A stretch of 64,000 nucleotides of DNA, from assembly GCA_030789695.1 (NCBI GenBank), contig CM061141.1, positions 166,539,079 to 166,603,078 on the forward strand, written 5' to 3'. The position numbers and the translations under genes were made by a program. Below, in pieces: positions 10,985 to 21,587 of the stretch (positions are counted from its first letter, which is position 1; every line of letters starts with the position of its first letter). The notes under the pieces were generated by a model. It did no database searches, was not told where the DNA came from, and saw only the letters and a list, made by a program, of their open reading frames with translations. The stretch comes from Scilla litardierei. Its lineage: Eukaryota; Streptophyta; Magnoliopsida; Asparagales; Asparagaceae.

Positions 10985-13354
10985 ATGACGAACAACGACT
11001 ACAACGTCTTCAGGAACCGCGATGGAGCTTCTTCAGTTTTGGAAGGACTATCCTCCGTCAGGCCTCCACACTTCAACGGTACCAACTACGGGTACTGGAA
11101 ATGCCGGATGCAAATTTTCCTCCGGAGCGCTTCACTATGGAGAGCCACCATGACGGAGTATGTCGAGCCTTCCGAAGAAGATTTCGCGAAGTGGACTCCC
11201 GCGGAGGTCACCGCGGAAGTAGCAAATGCCAAGGCCATGAATGCCTTGAATTGTGCGTTGGAGCCCGAGGACTTCAACAAGATATGCACATGTAAGAGTG
11301 CATATCAAATATGGAACCAACTCCTCATATTACACGAAGGATCGAGTACGGTAAAAGATTCTAAACTCGTCGTTGCTAATAAAGAATTTGAGTTGTTTCA
11401 TATGGAGCAGGGCGAAACCATGAAGGAATATTACGCTCGCTTCGTGTATATATCAAACGACTTGGAAGCTCTTGGGAAGGTCTATACCCAAAAGGAGAAA
11501 GTCGCGAAGATTATCGACGGTCTTCCATCATGTTGGGAAAAGCGTACCTACGCCATCGAGGAAGGTAATGACATGAATAAATATACCGTCATACAACTAA
11601 TGGGTACTTTGTTGTCTTACGAGGTACGCAAGGATAGTAAGATCCGAATGAAGGAAAAGATGAAAGCGTACTTGAAGCAAGATGAGCCAAAGAAAAAGGG
11701 GATTGCCTTCAAGGCCGCTCCATCTACCGATGATGAAGAATCGGAAGACGAATTGGACATGGAATCCATTGCCCGTATGGCAAGGAAGTTCGATCGATTC
11801 CTCCGAGAAGGTATATCTTTGAATAAATCTAAAGTTAGTTCGACTAATGCTTCTACTCCCGTGTGTTATAAATGCAACAAGCCAGGACACATCAAACCGG
11901 ATTGTCCTCTCTACAAACACAAGGAGAAGGGGAAAGCATCGAAGTATGACAAGTCGAGAAAGTACAAGAAAGGACTTGTTGGCACATTCACCGACTCCGA
12001 AGAGGATTCCTCAAGTGGAGAGTCGGATGATGGAAGAGTGGAGAAAGCAAAACTTTGCTTCATGGCTAATGAGGCAAAAGATCGAAAGTCCTCCTTCGAT
12101 GATAGCGAGGATGATAGCGAGGATGAAAGCGAGGATGGTAGCGAGGATGAAAGCGGAGAACCTACTATTGATGAAATGAGGTTAGCAAACCAAGAAATTT
12201 GGTCTAAATTTACTAAATTAGTAGATAGATATAATAAGACCAAAGATGAACTTGTTAGCTTCCAAACCTCTCCTAAGTCTACCATCACCAACAATGACAC
12301 CATTGTTGAGACACTCGCCAATGAGAAAGCAAGTTTGCTTACTCATAGTGGCTTGTTGAGAAATGAGGTGAAGAACCTCAAATCTCAACTTGAGCATGTT
12401 CATTTTGAGAAATCGGATGAACACAAGATGGCGGATTTGACGTGTCAAAACTCAACCTTGAGTTTTGAGAATAAGAATCGCAAATCTCGTGTTTATGCAC
12501 TCACATCACAAGTATCCACTTTGGATGCTTCGATGCATTCTCTCAAAGAGAAGTATGAGTGCACGTTAGGCCGTATCAATGATTTCAATAAAGGTAAGGG
12601 CCATTTGGATAATATCCTAAATGACTTACTTCCGGCCAAACACCACATTGTCTTGGGGTATAAGATGGGAGACGCATCCAAATCGCCTACCACCTTTGTT
12701 AGGCCGACATCCGATGCCTCGACGAGTGGGAGCAAACACCCCATTGGTAGTTCTCCTACCAATAGTGCTTCCACTTCGTACACACCCCCGATTGGAAAGA
12801 AACCCACTTTGGGTAGACCTCCAAAGAGGGGTCATGCATTTTTGTACTCACATGCTATGCCACGTAGGAACACACATCCTACTCCACCGGTGCATGCTAA
12901 TATTAATGATGATTTTTATGCTCCGCACCCACGAGCACGTGCTAACACTCATATGAGACACTCACATGCATGTAATCATGCTCATGCACATCCTAATGCT
13001 TATGTTCAAACATCTCATCCACATGTGCATGCCTACTCTCATAATCATCCTCATGCATACACACCTCATGCTTATCCACGTATGTATGCTACACCACATC
13101 ATGGATCTCATGCTCATCATAATGCTATTGCTAGATCTCATGCTCCTAGGCCAAATGCACCACATAGAAATCAACCTTTTGTGAATTCAACCACTAGGAA
13201 GAGGATTCCCAAAATGTACACTATTTGGGGTCCCAAGAACACTAGCGATGATGATATGAATGTTTATGTGCAATCCTATATTAATGATGTTATTTTGAAT
13301 GATGATTATGTTGGAAAGTCAAGTTCCTCTTGGACTTGGTTTCCGAAGGGTTAG
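10985..13354 (+). CDS. gag: Gag polyprotein of copia A, open frame
   Basis: 789 codons starting 37 bases after the PBS. Gag packages element RNA and forms the cytoplasmic particle. Residues 1-60 hold the copia gag N-terminal motif (PPHFNGTNYGYWKCRM). About 90-230 is the UBN2-type gag domain (CKSAYQIWNQ, YYARFVYISNDLEAL, GLPSCWEKR). A CCHC zinc knuckle has C294, C297, H302 and C307. An acidic Ser/Asp/Glu run lies near 365-400, and a coiled-coil-like region of about 130 residues near 410-545. A tail at about 640-745 is very rich in His, Ala and Pro, and the protein ends WTWFPKG. No stop or frameshift is seen. There is no pol downstream, so any mobility would need enzymes from a relative. Unlike the gags of B and C, it has no internal stop. 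Confidence 0.9.
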   Translation: MTNNDYNVFRNRDGASSVLEGLSSVRPPHFNGTNYGYWKCRMQIFLRSASLWRATMTEYVEPSEEDFAKWTPAEVTAEVANAKAMNALNCALEPEDFNKICTCKSAYQIWNQLLILHEGSSTVKDSKLVVANKEFELFHMEQGETMKEYYARFVYISNDLEALGKVYTQKEKVAKIIDGLPSCWEKRTYAIEEGNDMNKYTVIQLMGTLLSYEVRKDSKIRMKEKMKAYLKQDEPKKKGIAFKAAPSTDDEESEDELDMESIARMARKFDRFLREGISLNKSKVSSTNASTPVCYKCNKPGHIKPDCPLYKHKEKGKASKYDKSRKYKKGLVGTFTDSEEDSSSGESDDGRVEKAKLCFMANEAKDRKSSFDDSEDDSEDESEDGSEDESGEPTIDEMRLANQEIWSKFTKLVDRYNKTKDELVSFQTSPKSTITNNDTIVETLANEKASLLTHSGLLRNEVKNLKSQLEHVHFEKSDEHKMADLTCQNSTLSFENKNRKSRVYALTSQVSTLDASMHSLKEKYECTLGRINDFNKGKGHLDNILNDLLPAKHHIVLGYKMGDASKSPTTFVRPTSDASTSGSKHPIGSSPTNSASTSYTPPIGKKPTLGRPPKRGHAFLYSHAMPRRNTHPTPPVHANINDDFYAPHPRARANTHMRHSHACNHAHAHPNAYVQTSHPHVHAYSHNHPHAYTPHAYPRMYATPHHGSHAHHNAIARSHAPRPNAPHRNQPFVNSTTRKRIPKMYTIWGPKNTSDDDMNVYVQSYINDVILNDDYVGKSSSSWTWFPKG

Positions 13355-14638
13355 TTCCTTTAACTCTTCAATGCTTGGTACCATGAGCTTGTGATCATGT
13401 TATGGGTATCAAGGCATTTGTTTATAAAATTGATTTTGATTACATTAACTTATGGGTTACAATTATTTTAATTTCGTATTTCAAATTTGTTGTCTAACCC
13501 ATTGGATCCAAAAGGATTTTGGATACCAAAATGAAGTTTTCTAGGTTCAATCCACCGTGGGATACCAACCCTACCAACTCCTCGATTTGCGAAGACTTTC
13601 ATTCAAACGGAGTTGATGGTGCTTAGGTAATGCACCAATGTAGGGGGAGCTTAATGTTGTAAGTATGATATTACATTTGGTATCCATGAGGGTTGAATGC
13701 ATGCTTGGTTAGAATCTATTTCTTTACATTGGTATCATTTTGTTTCTCCTAGCATGATAAAATTGTGAATGCCATAAATGCTTTGAAATTCATATCTATT
13801 TTTGGCATGACATGTTTTTAAAAGTTATTATGATGATTTTCGTATTACTTTTATCACCTTGTCGCTTCTCATCGCACACTTCACTTAGTTTTGATGTGCT
13901 TTTACTTTATGTTCATTTTCGATCGATATTGTGACATTTGATATTCTATGATGTGCACCACTCTTCTGATGGTTCATTCCTTTGTGCACATTTTATGTAT
14001 GTCTCTGATATTGATTTCGTCGCACGACGATTTATTTTGAATCAATAGCTTTAGTTGTATGAAAACATAGAATTTTTTTCCATGCGCTAAAATAGCTATA
14101 AATGTTGATATTGGAGAGTAAATTCATTTCTTCAATAAGTGAATTTACATTTGACATTTTGATGATTTAAGTTTTCGATTTTCGACTATGGTCTCATTGA
14201 CACGCTTTGATTTTATTGGAATTTTATTTTGGTGTCATATGAAACGTGGTCGTATTCTTAGACTCCCATGCTTAATGAATTATTTGGACATGATGTATTG
14301 TCATTGGCTTCCTCCCGCTCTTTTTGGATTATGCCAAAGGGGGAGAGATATAATAATGGCATAAAAATGGCATGTGCTAAATGATAATTTACCATGAATC
14401 TAATTTGATATGTTAGATTCAGGGGGAGTTAAGATATAAGATATAAAAATGGATTAAAAATGAATCTAATTTGATATTGGATTTGAATTTTTACTTTCCT
14501 CGTCTGCTTGATGTATGTGCTTATTATTTCATATGGAACTAATGTGTCATCAATGCAGGGGGAGTAAGTATATTTCATTTAGTTCATTATTTTTGATTAT
14601 TATTTATGTTGGTTTGTCATCACCAAAAAGGGGGAGAA
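13355..14638 (+). other. Non-coding 3' region of copia A with multiple polypurine tracts
   Basis: No reading frame of note. From about 13800 on it aligns with the segment between the extra ORF and 3' LTR of element C (36850-36200, opposite strand), so the deletion removed pol and the extra ORF together. Purine tracts of the form GGGGGAG occur near 14338, 14420, 14556 and finally 14629 next to the LTR. Several PPTs before the 3' LTR are typical of Sireviruses. Confidence 0.75.
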
Positions 14639-16367
14639 TGTTGAGTATTGGACTCCTCGTATTTGGTTTTGGATGATGAGCAAACATAAATAAATCGTGA
14701 ACTAACAATTTGTGAACGCAGTTACGGAGATCGTCGCCAAATTCACGAGAACACTCAAAGCAACATCTCAAGACTTCTCAATATGCGTGATCGTGTGCCC
14801 GGAGCTTCGTTGAAGCTCAAGGATCAATATTGAAGTCAAGAGGAATGAAGATTGAAGCTTTGAAGACGGCTCGTAAGGTTTATTTTATAGTCTTCTAGCT
14901 TTATAGATTAGAATGATAAGCCTTGAGTATATCTTACGTTTCTATCTTCATTTCGCTCATTTCGTAGCTCTAGGATCCTTGCACAAGTTCATTCTATCTT
15001 CCTCGAAGCGTCGCGCTTCGATTCGGATTTGTATGTGCATGTTAGTTGGTACAAGAACAAGTACTGACCGACTAGATGGTGATCTAGTCGGTCGGCAACT
15101 GTTCTTGGACCGACTAGTTTGATTCCTTAATTTCTTGGACTTTACTGTTTACTGTTAGTCGGTCTACGTTGACTCACCGACCGACTAGTTTGTGAACTAG
15201 TCGGTCAGTGATGCTTCTTTGACCGACTAGTTGTGACTTAATGTTCATACTAAATTTCTCCTAAGCTACTGTTTATCGTTAGTCGGTCTAAGAACGTTTG
15301 GTGACCGACTAGTTGTTGATCTAGTCGGTCAACATTTGTTCTTGGACCGACTAAATCATTTGTATTCAGACTATGTGTTTTTGACTCTTAGTCGGTCTAA
15401 GTTTATTGACCGACCGACTAGTTGTGAAACTAGTCGGTCAGAAAGTCTTCTTGGACCGACTAGTTATCTAGGTCTGAAATCTTCATCTGTTCATTGTTCA
15501 CCTCTTAGTCGGTTCATGTTGTTTCACCGACCGACTAGTTGATGAACTAGTCGGTCAGTGGTTGTTCTTTGACCGACTAGTCTGCTTCAGATTTAGATCT
15601 GTTGGAGTTTTGAAAGCGACGTTTCTCTCTCCCTTTTCTCTTGATCCTTTAAATACCTGAAGGGGTTATTTCATAGGATCCAAGGCTGCTATTTCAGAGT
15701 TCTATTGATTCAAAGAGAAGCTTTCAACTCTCATCTTCAAGCTCTCTCATTATCAAGAATCTCTCCCTCACTCTCATTCCTCTAGAGAGATTCATTGGTT
15801 GTGAGCCTTCCAAGCCAAGGGCTTGATTCTAGGTCATCCATCTCATCCCTAGGCTTCCATTGCTGGTCATCTTCTTGAAGCTAGGGTTTGGTGACTCTTC
15901 CTCCATCAAAATCCTCTTTGCCCTAATTTGGTAAGAAATCTCAAGGCATAGGTATTTTGTTGGTAAGCATTTCATTTCAGTTATATTTGAATTGTATACT
16001 CTCGGTTGTGAGAGGTTTTGCGTGATCCCGGGTTGTGGGATTCACGGTCATCGATTGTAGGTCGATTGCACTTGTGAGGTTTTCGCAAGTGGTAATATTG
16101 GAAATCTTGAGTTAGGGTTTCTAACTCAAGTATCCGGAAGGGATCCGGGTGGTTGGGACGTAGGATCACCGGGAACAAGTCGGGGAGACTTGGGTGGATC
16201 CGAACCCATTAAACCATTGTGTTTGCGTTTGCATTATTTCTTGATTGTAGTTATTCCGCATCGTTGTTTGTTAATTGCACGATAATTAGGAATAACACTC
16301 CTTATTATTTAAAAGTACTATTCACCCCCCCTCTAGTACATGTGCAGTAGCTTCCCAGGGCACTACA
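14639..16367 (+). repeat. 3' LTR of copia A
   Basis: 1,729 bp, nearly identical to the 5' LTR, with a run of one extra C near 16330. TATA-like TTTAAATA at about 15648-15655. Confidence 0.92.
15066..15580 (+). promoter_or_regulatory. Palindrome array in the 3' LTR of copia A
   Basis: Same five inverted repeats and intervening half-sites as in the 5' LTR. Some half-sites mutated in the 5' copy (for example GACCTACTAG near 9687) are intact here. Confidence 0.9.
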
Positions 16368-16381
16368 CTTATGGAGTCCTT
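16368..16381 (+). other. 14-bp island of element L between copia A and copia B
   Basis: CTTATGGAGTCCTT. It consists of the right duplication of A (CTTAT), GGAG, and the left duplication of B (TCCTT). It keeps the L gag-like frame. Confidence 0.85.
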
Positions 16382-18198
16382 TGTAAGGACCCTGTCTATG
16401 GGGAAAACACTAGAAGGGGGGTTGAATAGTGTTTATGCAAATTTAAAAGGAATTTACGCCAAACAAAATGCAACCCAACAAATAGTGCGGAAATAGAAAA
16501 ACGACCCAAAGAAAAACACATGCAAACGCAGATATGTTTCAAGGGTTCGGATTACCCAAGTCAACTCCCGACTTGTTCCCGGTAATCCTACGTCCCTACC
16601 ACCTGGATACCACCAGATACTCCAGTTAGAACCCTAACTTGAGGTTTCCTTATAGCCCACTTGTTGCAACCCTACAAGTGCAATCGAATACAATCGATGT
16701 CCTTGACTCCCACAACCAGGGAGCAAGCAAAGCCACTCTCACAACCGAGAGCACAAATCAAATAACGAAAGTTATGAAATATGAAAGCAACACTTACAAT
16801 CACCTATGCCTTGAAGTAGAACTTGAAGGAGAAGTGTGATGTGTGTTGAAGAACTCTATTGGAAGAGAGGAGAAAGCCCTTTCTCTTGACTACACCAAAT
16901 GCCTAGAAGATGAATCTTTGGTTCTAGGTTGGAGAGCAAGAGAACAAGATTTGGAAATACTTAGGGCTTTGGATTTGAGAGCTTTGATCTTTGGAAATGA
17001 AAGCTTGAAGGATTTTGCAATCAATGAGTAACCTTCCAATGAAACAGTAGAAGCTCTATTTATAGCTCTCTCAAATCCACAAAACAGTTTAGGCAAAAAC
17101 CCAATCAAAATCCGTGCGAAAAATCTCAACGGATATAATCTGAACTCACGACAGTCGACTGTTGAACAATCCACAGTCGACGGTTGCACAATCAGCAAGG
17201 GTAGGTGAGAATTCATAACGGTAACTTACCACATGGACAATTGACTGATGAAGCAAAGACAGTCGTCTGTTAAGCCAACAGGCGACTGTACATTCTTCGA
17301 CAGGCGACTGGCCCAGAGAAGAGTAAGTTTGATAAAATACTGGAAATCTCACAAGATACAGGACAGACGACTGATGCAAGGAACATAGTCGACTGTTAAT
17401 CAGAACAGGCGACTGTATATCCTTAAACAGACGACTGTCAAAGTCAGGAGAAATTTCCAGAGAGCTGAGTCAAAGAATAGACTTACAGACAGGCGACTGT
17501 TGCAGCATCGACAGTCGACTGATCTAGTAGACAGTCAACTGTATATACATCATAAGTCGACTGGCCGTAGAAATCAGGTCAAACAGAGTTTGGGCAAGGA
17601 GAGACAGGCGACGGATGTACAATTCACAGTCGACTGTCACTAGGACAGGCGCCTGTTAATCGTTCAACAGTAGCCCGTGCGAAATAATCAGAGAAGGCCC
17701 AAAAACTACATTGTAATAGTCTGTGCATAACAGGCGACTGTAGAACAAAACACAGTCGACTGTTGTTGAGACAGGCGACTGTAAACTGTTAAGCAGTCGG
17801 CTGTTATAAACAATCCTAGCACAAACACAAGAGAATTGAATTGGGATCAAAGGACAAAAGTCTAAAGATGTCCTATGACAGAAAGTAGATGTGTGTGAGT
17901 GCTCCATCAAAGTTCTACTTCTAAGCTACATACTAGAAGAGATGAACGAAAAATTACATTGACGAATAATCTCTTCTTTCCATCGTATGAGCTTGAAGTC
18001 TTTACGGAGCTTCAATCATCAATCTACGATCATCCAATTCATATCATTTGCCTTCAATGACGTTTGTGAGTCATCCATTGCTAGTTGATCTTCATAATAA
18101 GCGTAGGCAATGGATTAACTGCAAAATAGGGGATTAGTCACAAGTATTTATGTTTGCTCATCATTAACACCAAGTAGGGAGAAGTCCAATACTCAACA
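16382..18198 (-). repeat. 3' LTR of copia B
   Basis: 1,817 bp. On the minus strand it begins TGTTGAGTATTGGAC and ends at TACA (complement of TGTA at 16382). TATA box TATAAATAG at about 17064-17055. Confidence 0.92.
17150..17804 (-). promoter_or_regulatory. Palindrome array in the 3' LTR of copia B
   Basis: More than 15 copies of a 12-bp motif, the perfect palindrome ACAGTCGACTGT and variants ACAGGCGACTGT, ACAGTCGTCTGT and CAGTCGGCTGT, spaced a few tens of bases apart upstream (minus strand) of the TATA box. Confidence 0.9.
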
Positions 18199-19173
<975 letters not shown>

Positions 19174-20619
19174 CTAAGAGTGAGGGTCGCCAGGGGCTGC
19201 AAGAGAGGAAGCAGGCTCTGGAGCAGCAGGAGTATCCACAGGAGGAGGGTCAGAAGGAGCAACAGAAGCAGCAGCAGCAACATCATGAGAAGAAGCAACA
19301 ACAGGAGGCTCAACGACACCAGTAGGCTGGGGAGGCACAGGAAGCTGAGGAAGAAACTGTCTCAAATCCTCAGGGAAGGGAATTCCCTGATGGAGGAGAG
19401 AGAGAGAGAGAGACAACAATCTGTAGATACCAGAGACCATCGCCAAAAGAGTATCCTGAGACGGTGGAGCAGATGAAGAAGGCAAATCAGCTGGAGGCAC
19501 AGTGGATGAGAATGGAGCTGAAGTAGACTTCCTCTTCTTCGAGGCAGTCTGTAGAGCCGAAGAAGATTTCGACTTTGCAGAAGCGTCGAGGAGAGGGCCA
19601 AAGGGCATGGGCTCATAACGAGTCAAGTCAACACCAAAATGACGGAAGACACGAGTCAGAAGGCCACCGTAAGGAATGTGAGACGATGAGGACGTGAACT
19701 CAACCTTGTCTATCCTATCAAGGAGGACACCGGCCCAGTTCACGGGCATGCCAGAGAAAATAGCATACATACACTTCAGGATATCCTGAGACGGCTGATC
19801 AGACGATCCATATCGTGGCAGGATGTTGGACTTCACCACTAGGTGAACAGCCCAACCTCGTGCAGAGAACATAGATGATCTGACACCCGAATCAAGAGCT
19901 AAAGGAACCTCTCGAAACATATCCCGGAGGACAAACTGGTCAAGATCGTCAATCTCGGAGATGCAGATATCTGAGGGGAGGGAACCGACAGAAGGAATCA
20001 TAAGAATAGTCCCTAAGAGAGAGGGAGTGATCTGAATGTGGGTTCCCTAAACGATAGTATCGAGAATGCCAGTAGATGAATACTCATCGCGAACGCGGTT
20101 CGCATAGAAGAGCTTTACCAGAAATGGATAGGCTCTGAGGGACTCGCTCTGAGAGAAGCGAAGAAGATCGGCCAGGTGAGTAGCAGAAAGAATGTCAGAG
20201 AGTCTCTCAGCAGTGAAGGCGAGGAAAGCAATGTACCGCTCCCTAAGTAGGTTGATCCCTAGGAGAGAGTGAAACTTTGCCAGACAAAGATCGTCTCGGC
20301 AAACGGGAACTAGGGGATCAGAGGGGGGTACGGCAGGAGTCTCTTCAGACGAACTGGACACAGAAGGAGACACAGGGGGGTTCTCAGCAATAGGATCACT
20401 GATGCGAACACCAGTAGGCTTGCGCTGACGATGAATCAAAGGCTGAGCATCGCTGGAAGAAGCAGAAGGAGAGTAACCCGGCGAAGACGAACGCACGGGT
20501 GACAGGGCATGCTTGGTTCGGGCTTTATAGGGTTTCTTTCTCTTGGCCTTTAGTTTCTTGGGTGCCCTAGATGGTTTAGGAGCAGCGATCTTCTCTTTTC
20601 CCTTTGGTTTAGGAGCCAT
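19174..20619 (-). pseudogene. Extra ORF (ORF3) of copia B, one internal stop
   Basis: Minus-strand frame, 482 codons including stops, from MAPKPKGKEK at 20619. The N-terminus is Lys/Arg/Pro-rich (KKLKAKRKKPYKARTK), nuclear-localisation-like. A Ser/Pro-rich linker follows. A central domain contains FYANRVRDEY, then LGTILMIPSVGSLPSDI and CMYAIFSGMPVNWAGVLLD, resembling the plant putative-transposon-protein domain seen in several retroelements. The C-terminus is Ser/Ala/Pro-rich. A CAG-to-TAG change near 20048 splits it, while D has CAG there. No signal peptide or membrane segment is evident, so an envelope role is not supported by the sequence. Homologous frames lie in the same place in C and D. 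Confidence 0.75.
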
Positions 20620-21587
20620 GGAAACAAGAGAAGGAGAAACTAAAGTAAATAAAGGAATCAATGAAGAACAAGTGAGAGAAGCAAACCAAGTGTGGAGGCA
20701 ATGACGATCGTGGAGAAGGAGATCGATGGCAACGACAGAACGCGAGCGACGACAACAAATAGGAGTAGTTCGACAGTTTTGGAAAGTGAGATCGACCGTT
20801 TTTGGAGAGGAAAACGAGCGGGAAGGTGAACATTCGAAGCGGAGGAGAGAGAGTCGACGTGGGAAAGTGGTCGCGTAGACATGAATATAAAATTTGGGGG
20901 AATGAATCTGCACCGTTGGATCAAGGAATCGACGGCTCAGATCAAATCACATGAACCGACACAGCATATGACAGTCAACTGGAGAACAAAAGTAGTCGAC
21001 TGGATGAAGTGACAAAAATAAAGCTTAGAGAGATGGGCAGTCGAATGGCAAGTAACATGCAGTCGCCTGTCCATAGGACAGTCGACTGACATATACTCAA
21101 CAGTCGGCTGGCCGAGAATTAGTACAGTTCATCAAAAAGAACAGAGAACACTGTAAAAATTTGACAGAGAGTACAGTCGTCTGATGACTAAAATGCAGTC
21201 GCCTGTTACATTAACAGTCGATTGTAAAACAGTCATCAGTCGGCTGTGCGAAAGATACCAATTTACATACAGAGGATATAGAGTAAGGCAGGCGACTGTC
21301 GAAAGAAAGACAGTCGTCTGTCCTGGTCCAAAATTGTACAGTGAGATAGAATTCCAGAGAATAAGAACACTCACCCTAGGACATATACTCTAATCATAAA
21401 TACATCGTAAAATCATTATGAAAACAATAAATTCATTGAAACACAAATTACTCCAATCAAACTCAAAACTCATGAAATCAATTAAGACACAAATATATTT
21501 CTTAAGCTCATAAAACAATAAAGCACATGAAGAAAGACAATCAGAAAGATATGAGCTCAATAAGGAGTTATAACATGAAAGATTGAG
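20620..21587 (-). promoter_or_regulatory. Spacer of copia B with internal palindrome array upstream of the extra ORF
   Basis: Between the pol stop and the extra ORF start. At 21322-20969 there are about a dozen copies of the B-type motif (CAGTCGACTG, CAGTCGTCTG, CAGGCGACTG, CAGTCGGCTG), the same variants as in the B LTRs. On the minus strand the array is followed by a TATA-like TTTTATATTC (about 20892-20883). A CT-rich leader then runs to the ATG at 20619. The arrangement copies the LTR order of array, TATA box and leader. Confidence 0.75.

Larger units (their letters stand above)
9206..16367 (+). mobile_element. Ty1/copia element A (Sirevirus-like), gag-only and non-autonomous
   Basis: Plus-strand element of 7,162 bp inserted in L. 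LTRs are 9206-10933 and 14639-16367; the flanking repeat is CTTAA on the left (9201-9205) and CTTAT on the right, a 5-bp duplication with one change. By eye the LTRs differ at about a dozen positions in 1.73 kb, so this is the youngest insertion I can judge. It has a tRNA-Met PBS, an open gag, then 1.28 kb of non-coding sequence and no pol. Its LTRs and 3' non-coding region match element C closely, so it is an internal-deletion derivative of a C-like element. Confidence 0.9.

Noticed and set aside
12962..13184. His/Met-rich frames on both strands over the Gag tail
   Set aside because: The real frame is the plus-strand gag, with WTWFPKG at its end. The Met- and Leu-rich alternatives arise from CAT/ATG periodicity.
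16843..17031. Short open frame in the B LTR leader (also at 27559-27747 and 55241-55429)
   Set aside because: It recurs only because the LTR is repeated, lies downstream of the TATA box in the leader, and has no recognisable domain. It is recorded as part of the LTR.
17150..17804. Hairpins in the LTR arrays as microRNA precursors
   Set aside because: Arms are only 12 nt with very short loops, too small for plant miRNA precursors. Small RNA production from them is possible but cannot be judged from sequence.
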